NCBI GenBank assembly: GCA_944389295.1
Contig: CALXLV010000004.1
Location: forward strand, 1-54,196
Source: an uncultured Spirochaetaceae bacterium
GTDB lineage: Bacteria > Spirochaetota > Spirochaetia > Sphaerochaetales > Sphaerochaetaceae
DNA: 54,196 nucleotides
Reading direction: 5' to 3'
Below, one piece after another: positions 25,741 through 34,218 of this stretch; position 1 is the stretch's first letter, and every line of letters begins with the position of its first letter. The position numbers and the translations under genes were made by a program. The notes beneath the pieces are model-generated. The model did not search any database, was not told the DNA's origin, and saw nothing but the letters and a program-made list of their open reading frames with translations.

Positions 25741-27435
25741 TCAGACCTGCTGTCCGGCCTTCTTTCTGATGAGTTCCTTTCCGGAAGTCACAACGATGGT
25801 GACACCAAGTATCATCAGCAGAACGGCGACTATAAGCTGCAGACCTTCAACCATGAACACACCGGTTCCGGCTGAGAATGCCTTCACAAGTGCGATGAAA
25901 CGCTGGACAAGCGCCGAGAATGTGACGATCAGCATGATTACAAACGGCGGAACGAGCGTTCTCATCTCCCTGCCTGTGACCTTGAGGAACACGCAGAGCG
26001 TTATTAGCACGAGCGCACTCAGAAGCTGGTTCGCGCTTCCGAAGAGCGGCCAAATGTTTGAGTAGCCGATCTGCGTAAGAAGGTATCCGAACGCCAGTGT
26101 AATGAGCGTCGAGACATACTTGTTGCAGAGCACTTTTCTCCATGCCGCGGCGTTCTTCATGTCGTCCACGCTGAAAAGCTCCTGGAATGACATGCGCCCG
26201 ATGCGGGCAACAGAATCGAGAGTCGTGAAAGCAAGAGCCGAAACACACATCGTCATGAAGCTCTGGGCGACGAATACTGGAATTCCGAACATCTCAAGGA
26301 ATCCTGCGACGCCTGATGAGAAGATCTGGAACGGTGTTCCTGCAGCGGCAGTTCCGTCTGCAGCTGCGGCGGCTCCGGCCACACAGAGAGCGATCGTGGC
26401 AAGGAGGCTCTCGAGAACCATCGCGCCATAGCCGACTTTCAGCATATCCTTCTCATTGGAAATTGTCTTTGAGGAAGTTCCGGATGATACGAGGCTGTGG
26501 AATCCCGACACGGCGCCGCAAGCGACAGTGACGAAGAGAATCGGGAAGAGCGTCCCGAGCTGCGGGTTGGTGAAGCCCGTGAACGGCAGCAGATTCATCT
26601 GCGGATGTGCGAAAACAAGTCCGAGCACAGCTCCTATGATCATGCCGATGAACATGAATGTCGACATATAGTCACGGGGCTGCATCAGAAGCCACATCGG
26701 AAGGACAGCCGCCACGAAGATGAACGCAAACGCGAAAAGAACCCATGACTGCTTGTCCATGAAGATTGGCATGTTCATTCCGCATATGAAGGAGAGTATG
26801 GTGAATACCAGTCCCAGAACGACTTCCTTCCACCCGGTCAGCTTCGCCTTGTGCTGAATAAGTCCCACAACCACCGCGAAGATGATGAAGAACACGGAGA
26901 TGCTTCCTGCAGCGCCGTTGACAGTGGCGCTTGCCGAAAGTTCCCTGACGCCGTCGGTGACAACATAGGCATTGAATGTATCTGCGACCATGTCAGCGAA
27001 AGCTGCCATAACTATGAGAGTGAAGAGCCAGCAGAAGCCAAGGAATAGCTTGCGGCCTGTCTTTCCGATGTATTTCTCAATAAGAAGTCCCATCGAGCGG
27101 CCATCGTTCTTCACACTTGCGTATAGTGCGCCGAAGTCAGTGACAGCGCCGAAGAAGATGCCTCCGATGATGATCCAGAGAAGAACGGGCACCCAGCCGA
27201 ACACCGCAGCCTGTATGGCGCCGGTGACGGGGCCTGCTCCGGCGATTGAGGAGAACTGATGAGCGAATACCGTCCATCCGTCGGTGGGCACATAGTCCTG
27301 CCCATCATTATGAACTACAGCGGGAGTCTTTGCATTTGGATCGATCCCCCACTTTCTTGCCAGCCAGCGTCCGTAGAGCATATATGCGGCTACAAGACAT
27401 ACAGCGGCAATCAGAACGATTACAAGAGTATTCAT
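25741..27435 (-). CDS. cstA: Carbon starvation protein CstA family transporter
   Basis: Inner-membrane peptide/pyruvate transporter family. 564 residues with about 15 hydrophobic segments. Seen: RWLARKWGIDPNAKTPA, the FAHQFSSIAGAGPVTGAIQA motif diagnostic for CstA, and VSSGTSSKTISNE. E. coli CstA is ~700 residues, so this is the shorter form common in anaerobes. Translation probably begins on a leaderless message because the promoter's -10 ends 7 nt before the ATG. Binding sites for cAMP-CRP are not apparent. A strong terminator follows. Confidence 0.9.
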   Translation of the reverse strand: MNTLVIVLIAAVCLVAAYMLYGRWLARKWGIDPNAKTPAVVHNDGQDYVPTDGWTVFAHQFSSIAGAGPVTGAIQAAVFGWVPVLLWIIIGGIFFGAVTDFGALYASVKNDGRSMGLLIEKYIGKTGRKLFLGFCWLFTLIVMAAFADMVADTFNAYVVTDGVRELSASATVNGAAGSISVFFIIFAVVVGLIQHKAKLTGWKEVVLGLVFTILSFICGMNMPIFMDKQSWVLFAFAFIFVAAVLPMWLLMQPRDYMSTFMFIGMIIGAVLGLVFAHPQMNLLPFTGFTNPQLGTLFPILFVTVACGAVSGFHSLVSSGTSSKTISNEKDMLKVGYGAMVLESLLATIALCVAGAAAAADGTAAAGTPFQIFSSGVAGFLEMFGIPVFVAQSFMTMCVSALAFTTLDSVARIGRMSFQELFSVDDMKNAAAWRKVLCNKYVSTLITLAFGYLLTQIGYSNIWPLFGSANQLLSALVLITLCVFLKVTGREMRTLVPPFVIMLIVTFSALVQRFIALVKAFSAGTGVFMVEGLQLIVAVLLMILGVTIVVTSGKELIRKKAGQQV

Positions 27436-27442
27436 GTCCAGA

Positions 27443-27471
27443 ACTCTACTTCTTTATTTTGTTTCGTTAAA
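27443..27471 (-). promoter_or_regulatory. Promoter of cstA, probably leaderless
   Basis: Minus strand TTTAAC (27471-27466), 17-nt spacer, TAGAGT (27448-27443), then 7 nt to the ATG at 27435. Confidence 0.55.
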
Positions 27472-27763
27472 GTGTTTGACAGGTGCGAATTGTAAATAAA
27501 ATATATTTTTTCTTCGTCTTGTGCCGCTGATGTCCGGACGGATAATGATCATATCCGCCGCAATGAAAGAAGTTTTCCGGAACAATTTTCCAAAAAGAAT
27601 ATTCCGGCTGCAGTCTCTGTAATTTATCCACTTGCGGATTCTTCCTCTCAATTGCTGATAATGTATCCCAAAATTACTGCGGCTGTGTATTCTGTATCTG
27701 AGAAGCGGTCTGACGCAGATAAGGCTCCATTTTCTGCAGAGACGTATTTCAGGAATAACGACT

Positions 27764-27781
27764 CAGTCAATGCTGTGACTG
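27764..27781. promoter_or_regulatory. Inverted repeats in the cstA-MFS intergenic region
   Basis: CAGTCA-N6-TGACTG, a perfect 6-bp inverted repeat. It is followed immediately by a second imperfect hairpin at about 27781-27813 (GGCTT-TT-ATCA pairing with TGATAAGCC). These may be operator sites for the MFS promoter. The rest of the 570-nt intergenic region from 27472 to 27763 is A+T-rich and shows nothing else I can name. Confidence 0.35.
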
Positions 27782-27862
27782 GCTTTTATCAAGAAATGAC
27801 TTACTGATAAGCCATATGCCTGATCATCTATATGGATATGGACGCAAAGCATATCTTCAAAT

Positions 27863-27868
27863 TATGAT
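27863..27868 (+). promoter_or_regulatory. -10 box for the leader-peptide/MFS transcript
   Basis: TATGAT 27 nt before the leader-peptide ATG. The best -35 (TGGACG, 18-19 nt upstream) is poor, so only the -10 is called. Confidence 0.35.
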
Positions 27869-27894
27869 GTTCTCATCTATAGAAGGAGATCGCC

Positions 27895-27930
27895 ATGCTA
27901 TGCATTGCCTCAGCTCCCTGCGAAGCCTGA
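27895..27930 (+). CDS. Eleven-codon leader peptide MLCIASAPCEA
   Basis: The ORF has a strong Shine-Dalgarno (AAGGAG at 27883-27888, 6 nt before ATG), better than that of the MFS gene it precedes. It ends TGA at 27928-27930, inside the first arm of an alternative hairpin (27927-27933). Length, position about 80 nt upstream and coupling to a Mef-like exporter match leader peptides that control antibiotic resistance genes by ribosome stalling. The peptide sequence does not match a leader I know. It could be a chance ORF, but the Shine-Dalgarno argues otherwise. Confidence 0.55.
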   Translation: MLCIASAPCEA

Positions 27931-28009
27931 AGCGGACGGCCGCATGGAGCATCAGATCAGATAAGTCCGCCGGGCTTTGCTTCAGAGATATCAATAGGGA
28001 GCAAAGCAG
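27927..28009 (+). promoter_or_regulatory. Putative translational attenuator of the MFS exporter
   Basis: Two mutually exclusive pairings are visible. Sequestering: 27974-27983 (GCTTTGCTTC) pairs with 27998-28007 (GGAGCAAAGC), 10 bp with one G-U, burying the MFS Shine-Dalgarno (AGGGAG, 27996-28001) next to its GTG. Anti-sequestering: 27927-27933 (CTGAAGC) pairs with 27979-27985 (GCTTCAG), 7 bp, optionally with GCGGAC/GTCCGC nearby. The shared segment 27979-27983 cannot be in both. Ribosome position on the leader peptide would decide which forms. Confidence 0.55.
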
Positions 28010-29283
28010 TGAAAGACGAAAAGAATTTCAATAATTTCATTTTATTATGGGCAACCCAGACGTTATCGCGTCTCGGTTCTTCGCTTACGCCGTTCGCTCT
28101 GATTCTATGGGCTTACGGAGAGACTGGTTCAGCACTCAGTACAGCACTTCTGACCGTATCATCATATGTTCCGTACATTCTTCTCTCACTCCTTGTAGGA
28201 ACGCTGACGGACAGAATGAACAAGAAGCATCTGATGCTTGCTGCCGATACGGCGGCGGCTCTATGTACGGTGACAATACTAATTCTGTGGCTTTCAGGGA
28301 AACTGGAGCTGTGGCATCTCTATCTGGTGAACTGCATTACAGGGACAGCGCAGACATTCCAGCAGCCTGCAAGTGAGGTTGCGGCGACGCTCGTGACTCC
28401 GGAGGATAAATATCAGAAGGCGGGCAGTCTCAACGCACTTGCGTACAGCGTGATAAACATGGCCTCCCCCGTGATTGCGACTGCACTGTATTCCGCTGGT
28501 GGGCTGACTTTGGTAATCATCATAGACCTGTCCACATTCACAGCAGCCTCCCTCTCACTTCTTCTGTTTGTAAAGATTCCTGAAACAGCAGCAGGTTGCA
28601 GCAAGAAAAGCCATATAATAGCCGATCTCAGGGAAGCAGTCGGATTTCTCGGGAAGAATACAGGGATACTTGAGGTGATCCTCTTCCTTGCTGCGATAAA
28701 CTTCATCGCATCGATTTACAACGCTGCCCTTCCTGCTATGATCCTGAGTTTCAGAGATCAGAATGTGCTTGCTTTGGTTCAGTCTGCATCGGGTATTGCA
28801 ATGATTGCCGGAAGTGTCCTGGCAGCAATGCTGCCGGCTCCGCACAACAGGGTGAATGCGATCATCCTCTCCCTCTTCATCGCGATGAGCACGGAAAACT
28901 TCATGCTCTCATTCTCAAGAAGCCCTGCTGTATGGTGCACAGGAGCGTTCCTCGGCTGGTTCTGCATACCTGTAATGAACACCAATCTTGATGCCCTGCT
29001 GAGGAGCAGCATTCCTTCCGGTATTCAGGGAAGAGTGTATTCTGCAAGGAACATGCTGCAGTTCTTCACGATACCGCTCGGATATCTTGCAGGGGGATTT
29101 CTTGTTGACAGCATTTTCGAACCATTCATGGAAAATATAAGGGAAACGGTGCTCAACCGCCTCTTCGGTACGGGAAAAGGTTCGGGAGCTGCGTTCCTCT
29201 TTGCAGTGATAGGAGTTGCAGGAGTGCTTGTCTGCGTGATTTTCTCCAGATTATCCACAATGAGAAATCTTGAGAAATCATAA
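28009..29283 (+). CDS. MFS efflux transporter (Mef-like)
   Basis: 424-residue, 12-TM major facilitator. Motif A-like GTLTDRMNKKHLMLAAD lies in the TM2-3 loop. The overall layout (WATQTLSRLGSSLTPFAL start, FQQPASEVAATLVTPED in TM4-5) resembles the Mef macrolide-efflux family more than sugar transporters. The substrate is unproven. The start is GTG at 28009 with AGGGAG 7 nt upstream. It is preceded by a leader peptide and hairpins that can hide this Shine-Dalgarno. Lower G+C than the flanks and its place in the accessory stretch suggest acquisition. A long hairpin follows at 29330. Confidence 0.8.
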   Translation: MKDEKNFNNFILLWATQTLSRLGSSLTPFALILWAYGETGSALSTALLTVSSYVPYILLSLLVGTLTDRMNKKHLMLAADTAAALCTVTILILWLSGKLELWHLYLVNCITGTAQTFQQPASEVAATLVTPEDKYQKAGSLNALAYSVINMASPVIATALYSAGGLTLVIIIDLSTFTAASLSLLLFVKIPETAAGCSKKSHIIADLREAVGFLGKNTGILEVILFLAAINFIASIYNAALPAMILSFRDQNVLALVQSASGIAMIAGSVLAAMLPAPHNRVNAIILSLFIAMSTENFMLSFSRSPAVWCTGAFLGWFCIPVMNTNLDALLRSSIPSGIQGRVYSARNMLQFFTIPLGYLAGGFLVDSIFEPFMENIRETVLNRLFGTGKGSGAAFLFAVIGVAGVLVCVIFSRLSTMRNLEKS

Positions 29284-29329
29284 CAGCAGCAAAGCGGGTT
29301 TGAACAAATGGTATAAACCAGCATTGCAT

Positions 29330-29368
29330 GGGGACTGTTGAAAAAGTAAAGACTTTGAAACAGTCCCC
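29330..29368. terminator. Long hairpin downstream of the MFS gene
   Basis: GGGGACTGTT...AACAGTCCCC (10 bp) continued by an inner AAAGT-AAAG-ACTTT stem. The plus-strand exit is only TTCC, so termination strength is uncertain. It could instead be a remnant mobile-element end. Confidence 0.45.
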
Positions 29369-29554
29369 TTCCAACATAATAGATTCTCTTTGCTCAATTT
29401 CCAAAAGAAAGAGAAATGCTAATCAGCTTAGGGAAAGCGAAATGTATAATTTTTAGTTGTGTGCTCCTCCTATGAATCAATAGCTTTATCCACGATGAAG
29501 CAGTTATAATCATCTGACGTATATTGAAATAAGGGAATCTGATGATTAAGGGAT

Positions 29555-30583
29555 ATGGATATGAGTGCATATAAACCGCCATTGACGATAACAGATGACA
29601 TGACAGTCCTTGTCTCTGAAATCAGCGAGGAGATCGGAAGGATCTCTGTCATGCATGAAAATCATGTCACACCGCATCTGCGCCGGAAGAATAGAATCCG
29701 TACTATTCATTCATCCCTTGCAATTGAGAACAATTCGCTCACGATTGACCAGGTGACAGCAATCATCGATGGCAAGCGTGTCCTTGGAAATCCAAATGAG
29801 ATTCGGGAAGTCAAGAATGCATATGAAGCATATGAACTAATGCTTGAGATTGATCCGCTGTCCGTTGATGATCTGCTGAAAGCTCACAAACTGATGATGG
29901 CTGGACTTATACCTGAGAATGGGGAGTTCCGTTCCCGTGGAGTTGGTGTATTCAATGGGGAGAAGATCATACATATGGCTCCTCCTGCAGAGTATGTTCC
30001 TGGACAGATCAACGATCTGATCGCATGGTACAGAGAATCGAGGCTGCATCCTTTGATCAAAAGTTCCGCGTTCCACTATGAATTCGAATTCATCCATCCT
30101 TTCGCTGACGGCAACGGCAGAATGGGCAGGATGTGGCATACGCTTCTTCTTGGAAAATGGAAGAACCTGTTCTTCTGGCTCCCGATTGAAGAGCTCATAC
30201 AGACACGGCAAAAGGAATACTATGAGGCCTTCAATCAGGCAAACAATACAGCTGACAGCTCCTGCTTTGTTGAGCTGATGCTTGAGATCATAAGGGATAG
30301 TTTGAAGGAAATATCAGTCACAGGAAGAAGTACCGACCAAGTCACCGACCAAGTCACCGATCAAGTCAGCGACCAAGTCAAGGATTCCGTTGCAAGCCTG
30401 TTGTCTGCATTGGGAAACGAGACCCTTTCCTCAGCAGAGATTATGATACGGCTGGGACTTTCTCATCGTCCTACATTCCGCAAAAACTATCTCGATCCGA
30501 CACTTGAAGCACATCTCATAGAACGTACGATTCCTGATAAGCCGAACAGCAGCAAGCAGAAATACCGGAAAGTCAGACATTGA
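29555..30583 (+). CDS. Fic-domain protein (class II, self-inhibited)
   Basis: Fic proteins transfer AMP or other phosphoryl groups to target proteins. 342 residues. The inhibitory helix S54-LAI-E58-N59 lies N-terminal (class II, [S/T]xxxE[G/N]). The active site is HPFADGNGRMGR at 181-192 with the catalytic H181 intact. At about 260-275 comes a linker of four tetrapeptides TDQV-TDQV-TDQV-SDQV, then a winged-helix-like C-terminal ~65 residues. The combination suggests a DNA-binding or autoregulating Fic enzyme. It converges on an AlbA_2 protein carrying similar repeats. An ATG two codons later is an alternative start. Confidence 0.88.
   Translation: MDMSAYKPPLTITDDMTVLVSEISEEIGRISVMHENHVTPHLRRKNRIRTIHSSLAIENNSLTIDQVTAIIDGKRVLGNPNEIREVKNAYEAYELMLEIDPLSVDDLLKAHKLMMAGLIPENGEFRSRGVGVFNGEKIIHMAPPAEYVPGQINDLIAWYRESRLHPLIKSSAFHYEFEFIHPFADGNGRMGRMWHTLLLGKWKNLFFWLPIEELIQTRQKEYYEAFNQANNTADSSCFVELMLEIIRDSLKEISVTGRSTDQVTDQVTDQVSDQVKDSVASLLSALGNETLSSAEIMIRLGLSHRPTFRKNYLDPTLEAHLIERTIPDKPNSSKQKYRKVRH
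30332..30379 (+). repeat. 4 x 12-bp tandem repeat in the Fic gene
   Basis: ACCGACCAAGTC repeated four times, the third and fourth units with one change each, encoding TDQV/SDQV. Unit loss or gain keeps the reading frame. Confidence 0.9.
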
Positions 30584-30657
30584 TTTGAAACAGACGTCTC
30601 TCACCATTTAGCAAGTAACCATACCAGCCATATAAAACAGACAGCGGATTCAGGTTA

Positions 30658-32013
30658 TCAGTCAATCAATTTCCATCCGCCTTTCTTGTCACTGCCAAAC
30701 CGTTCGATTTGACCAGCCTTAAGTAATGATTTGATCAGGCGTCTTGCCGTTGTATATGATATATTGAGTTCTGCTGCTATATCAGCATATGTTGCTGATG
30801 GTCTTTTTCTCAAAAAGTCAAACAGTTGATTTTCCTTTGTTTTTACCTGTTCATTTACCTGTTCATTTACCTGTTCATTTATCGGCTCATCCTGCCTTGT
30901 CTCAGCTGATCTGTAGAATACAACGACAAAACCGGACTTCTGAACTTCGAATTCGCATCTGCAGTTGCTCTCTCTGCAGGCATCGGCAATACGCTTAAGT
31001 CCTGTCCCAAAACTCTCAATGTCCTTTGAATAATAGAGAATGGATGCGATAAGCAGATTACGGCGTACCGGTCGCTGATTGCCATTTATGAAATCCTTAG
31101 GAGATAATCCTGCTGGGAATGTTCCTGGGTTATAGATTTCTACGCGGTCAGGATGGATTGTCACCTCATTCGATTGGCAAGCTCCATAGTCCTTGTGACA
31201 GAATGAATTCATGAGAGCCTCACGTACAGCATCCATCGGAATCTCTGGTATCTCCTTGCGCTGCAGCGAGCCGTCAAACTCCACTCTCCACCGTATATTG
31301 CTTGCGATATATCTCTCTGCCTTTGCTACAAGCTCAAATACAGGAGCTCTTTCACGCTTGATATCAAGGAATGTAAGCCGATCCTTCCCAGCGAATATCG
31401 CCATCTGAATCTCAGCATAAAGACTCTCACAGAACAGCACCATACCAGCGTTGAGCAGCCTGTCTCCTTGTGTGAGCATCAGCTTATCGAGGGCTGTTTT
31501 CTTATCAGTATATTCAAATGGAATCCGCCCCGCTGATACGCCTCTTTCGATATAGTCCTTCACGCGCTTATCATCGACCTGACTGACAGTGAATGATGAA
31601 AGCTGCTTCTCCCAGGGATCTTCTGTCTGATTGCCTTTGAAAAAGCTCTCAAGCTGCTCTCTCTTCATCATCAAGTCTTCGTCCGTAACACGAAGCCTTG
31701 CAACACCATAGGCAAAATATGGTGTGTTATATCCCTCAAAGGAAACATGGATGCAATCCTTTCCATCAATGACAACGGAGGTTATCTGAGGAAATATCTG
31801 TGGTTCAATGTGATTTGCTATTGCCTGGCTGACTTCTCTCAGTGTCTTCTCATTGACTATCTGCCCTATTGGAGTACCATCGTTCCTGACACCGAAGTAA
31901 AGCTCGCCTTTCTGATGCTTATTGAGAATGGAAGCAATGGAGATGACAGCTTCTTTGAGTTCTCCCGTTGATTTCTTATATTCCAGTGTTTCGGTTTCTA
32001 TACCTAAGTTCAT
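30658..32013 (-). CDS. AlbA_2 (Schlafen-like) ATP-binding/DNA-binding domain protein
   Basis: 451 residues. The N-terminal AlbA_2 domain (about 1-120) has LEYKKSTGELKEAVISIAS and GELYFGVRNDGTPIG. The central ATPase-like RecG_C region carries EALMNSFCHKDYGACQSNEVTIHPDRVEIYNPG and GTGLKRI. A linker near 385 has NEQV repeated three times, then a winged-helix C-terminus (ATYADIAAELNISYTTARRLI). Such proteins are common transcription-factor-like or defence-associated genes, and the function is not established. The ATG at 32013 follows AAGGA by about 10 nt. An ATG eight codons upstream is less likely. Confidence 0.82.
   Translation of the reverse strand: MNLGIETETLEYKKSTGELKEAVISIASILNKHQKGELYFGVRNDGTPIGQIVNEKTLREVSQAIANHIEPQIFPQITSVVIDGKDCIHVSFEGYNTPYFAYGVARLRVTDEDLMMKREQLESFFKGNQTEDPWEKQLSSFTVSQVDDKRVKDYIERGVSAGRIPFEYTDKKTALDKLMLTQGDRLLNAGMVLFCESLYAEIQMAIFAGKDRLTFLDIKRERAPVFELVAKAERYIASNIRWRVEFDGSLQRKEIPEIPMDAVREALMNSFCHKDYGACQSNEVTIHPDRVEIYNPGTFPAGLSPKDFINGNQRPVRRNLLIASILYYSKDIESFGTGLKRIADACRESNCRCEFEVQKSGFVVVFYRSAETRQDEPINEQVNEQVNEQVKTKENQLFDFLRKRPSATYADIAAELNISYTTARRLIKSLLKAGQIERFGSDKKGGWKLID
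30845..30880 (-). repeat. 3 x 12-bp perfect tandem repeat in the AlbA_2 gene
   Basis: Plus-strand ACCTGTTCATTT three times without mismatch, encoding NEQV units on the minus strand. The lack of any divergence suggests recent expansion or active slippage. Confidence 0.9.
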
Positions 32014-32256
32014 TATCACATCATCCTTGCGAAGCATATACGATGTGAATACAGAAACACGCCTGCAGATTCTATCCTTCTGTTATCGTAACCTGAGGGA
32101 ATAATTAATGAGCTTGCCTTATGCTTAAGATATCATGGGTATCTCTGATTGTCAAAAGACTGAAACAATAGTTAATATGTAAATATTGGAAATAAAATGA
32201 ATTACACCAATACACTCAAATCGGATGTAACCAATATTCCTAGAAAGATACAGCAA

Positions 32257-34175
32257 ATCGAGTAGGTAGGCTCTCAGGGCGTCAGCGCTGAGAGCTTTCC
32301 TCTCACACCACCCACCGTACGGTTCCGTAGTGGGCGGTTCAGATGAATACAAACTCCAGCTGTGAGTTGTATGTCCTGTCCATCTCCATCCGCTCGTTGT
32401 GCTTCACTCTGTAATATTCTTCGATGTTCAGCAATCCGAGCTTTTCGTGAAGGATGCTTTTAGTAAGACCACTTCCAAGGCATCCTGCCATCCGCCAGTA
32501 TCGGTTGCTTGAAATGCCTTCCTGGTATTTGCATATCCACCATTGCGGCACACCCAGCTCTCGCAGGTGCTTCTTTCTTGAATCTGCTTTCTTCCACAGT
32601 TTCCACATGTACTGCCGTACCCTCCGCCTTATCCATTGAGCCTTTTCATCAAGCCACTTCTTGAAGTATCCTCTCGCATAGTAGTTTATCCACCCGCGGA
32701 GGTATGAGTTGAGCTCTGAGATCATGCGCTTGGCTGACACTCCGCGGTTGCGCTTCGTTATCTCCCTTATACGCTGTTCGAACTTCTCTATCTTCTTCTG
32801 CTTTGGCTTGCACATGCCAAGGCCGTTTCTGGATTTGGTCGTTGTGAATGTGAATCCTAGGAATGAAGAGCCAACGGCTCTCCTTGCCTCCGTCTTTTCC
32901 ATATTCACCTTCAGCTTCATCCTACATTCGAGGAATCTTATGACAGACTCCTTTACTCTCTTCGCAGAGTATTTGCTCTTCGTGAATATGTTGCAGTCAT
33001 CGGCGTATCTGACGAATTTATGGCCTCTCTTCTCCAGCTCCTTGTCATACGGAGTGAGATAAATGTTTGACAGAAGCGGTGACAATGGCCCGCCCTGCGG
33101 CGTCCCCTTATCACTCTCCATCATGCATCCATTGGTCATTATCCCGCTCTTGAGGTACACATATATCAGTCTCCTGATGTCCTTGTCCTCAAGCGTCCGG
33201 TCTACCAGACTCATCAGAAGGTCATGGTTGACCATATCAAAGAATTTGGACAGGTCGAGGTCTACTACATGCTTGTATCCCTCTGCCATGTACTCTTGTG
33301 CCTTCCTTACCGCATCTTCCGCACTTCGCCCGGGTCTGAACCCATAGCTGTATTCTGAAAATGTCGGTTCAAAGATCGGCTGGAGAACTTGCACCATCGC
33401 CTGCTGTATCACCCTGTCTATTACGCATGGCACACCAAGAAGCCTTATTCCTCCGTTATCCTTCGGTATCTCGACTCTTTTCACAGGCTTCGGCTTATAC
33501 GTTCTAGCAAGTATCTGTTCCTCAATCTGTGTCCAGTTTTCTTCCATGTACGCATCAATCTCGCTGACCTCCATTCCATCGACACCGGCACTGCCCTTGT
33601 TTCGTTTCACATTCCTGATTGCTACTTCAAGGTTATGAGGCGAGAGCATCTTCCTGCATAATTCCGTATTCGGTTCTCTCTCGTTCCCTTCTTTCATCGA
33701 TTTCCTTCTTCCAGCACCTAACTAACTCCGTTGTGCGGTATCTATCATAGATACTGTAGCTCTTCCTCCTTACTCGAAGATTCATCTGTTTGGTCCTTCA
33801 CCATCTCTCTTATGGCTACTATGACCTCTGCTGACTTCTCACAGTTCGTTGTTACTTCGCTGTCATAGGCGATATTGCAGCCTCGGCGCCTGTGAGACCT
33901 CCCCTGTTAAGAGCATTGACCTTCCTCGCATATAGCCTCCGCATTTACTCTTCAAGCCCAGTTCTGGATTTCATCTTACCTTGCAGATTCATCCGCTTGA
34001 TTCAGCCTTATATGCGGTTTCTGTCCGTAGACCCGCGATTTTGCCTCCAGTTTCCTTCAGACACTGCCTCGCGGCAACGCCCTTGCTCTTGGCTAGCGAT
34101 TTTGGATGGTTTTCCATCCCGAACTGTACTCGCAGTGGACTTTCACCACCAAGTCAATACCCATGCAGGGCAAAC
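32257..34175 (-). mobile_element. Group II intron, class C
   Basis: The 5' end is placed at GTTTGCCCTGCATGGG (minus strand from 34175), matching the class C opening GTGTGCCCGGCATGGG except for the third base. It is followed by GGTGAAAGTCC and the GAGAAGTCAGCAGAGGTCATA block typical of these introns. The RT ORF lies in domain IV. Downstream are the domain V-like block (about 32297-32342), a domain VI hairpin GCTCTCAG/CTGAGAGC (32270-32295) and the 3' end CTACTCGAT. Length 1.92 kb fits class C. It lies just past a hairpin, the preferred class C target. Confidence 0.85.
32339..33697 (-). CDS. ltrA: Group II intron reverse transcriptase/maturase
   Basis: 452-residue intron-encoded protein promoting splicing and retrohoming. 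The RT domains are complete: RT1-2 KPKPVKRVEIPKDNGGIRLLG, RT3 DLDLSKFFD (metal D147, D149), RT4 GTPQGGPLSPLLSNIYL, and RT5 YADD at 231-234. The maturase/X domain spans about 290-400 (RGWINYYARGYFKKW). There is no C-terminal HNH endonuclease, as expected for class C. No frameshift or stop interrupts it, so the element may be active. It is encoded wholly inside the intron. Confidence 0.93.
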   Translation of the reverse strand: MKEGNEREPNTELCRKMLSPHNLEVAIRNVKRNKGSAGVDGMEVSEIDAYMEENWTQIEEQILARTYKPKPVKRVEIPKDNGGIRLLGVPCVIDRVIQQAMVQVLQPIFEPTFSEYSYGFRPGRSAEDAVRKAQEYMAEGYKHVVDLDLSKFFDMVNHDLLMSLVDRTLEDKDIRRLIYVYLKSGIMTNGCMMESDKGTPQGGPLSPLLSNIYLTPYDKELEKRGHKFVRYADDCNIFTKSKYSAKRVKESVIRFLECRMKLKVNMEKTEARRAVGSSFLGFTFTTTKSRNGLGMCKPKQKKIEKFEQRIREITKRNRGVSAKRMISELNSYLRGWINYYARGYFKKWLDEKAQWIRRRVRQYMWKLWKKADSRKKHLRELGVPQWWICKYQEGISSNRYWRMAGCLGSGLTKSILHEKLGLLNIEEYYRVKHNERMEMDRTYNSQLEFVFI

Positions 34176-34218
34176 AAGGAAATGGAGAAACCAGCGGTAT
34201 GACCCGTCAGTTTCTCCA
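34176..34218 (-). terminator. Terminator of the choloylglycine-hydrolase-like gene, split by the intron
   Basis: TGGAGAAAC/GTTTCTCCA 9-bp stem (34183-34191, 34210-34218) followed on the minus strand by ATTTCCTT, where the intron begins. Rejoining the exons gives ATTTCCTTTTGC, a better U-rich tail. Confidence 0.7.

Noticed and set aside
27816..28034. 72-codon frame overlapping the MFS leader region
   Set aside because: It covers the leader peptide and hairpins in another frame, has no Shine-Dalgarno, and the protein looks random.
30332..30880. CRISPR-like or mini-satellite array
   Set aside because: The 12-bp units are contiguous, in frame and encode tetrapeptides. There are no spacers, no palindromic repeats and no cas genes.
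32339..33697. Reverse transcriptase as a retron or defence-associated RT
   Set aside because: The flanking RNA has group II intron features (class C 5' block, domain VI hairpin, CTACTCGAT end) and the protein has a maturase domain. No retron msr/msd is present.
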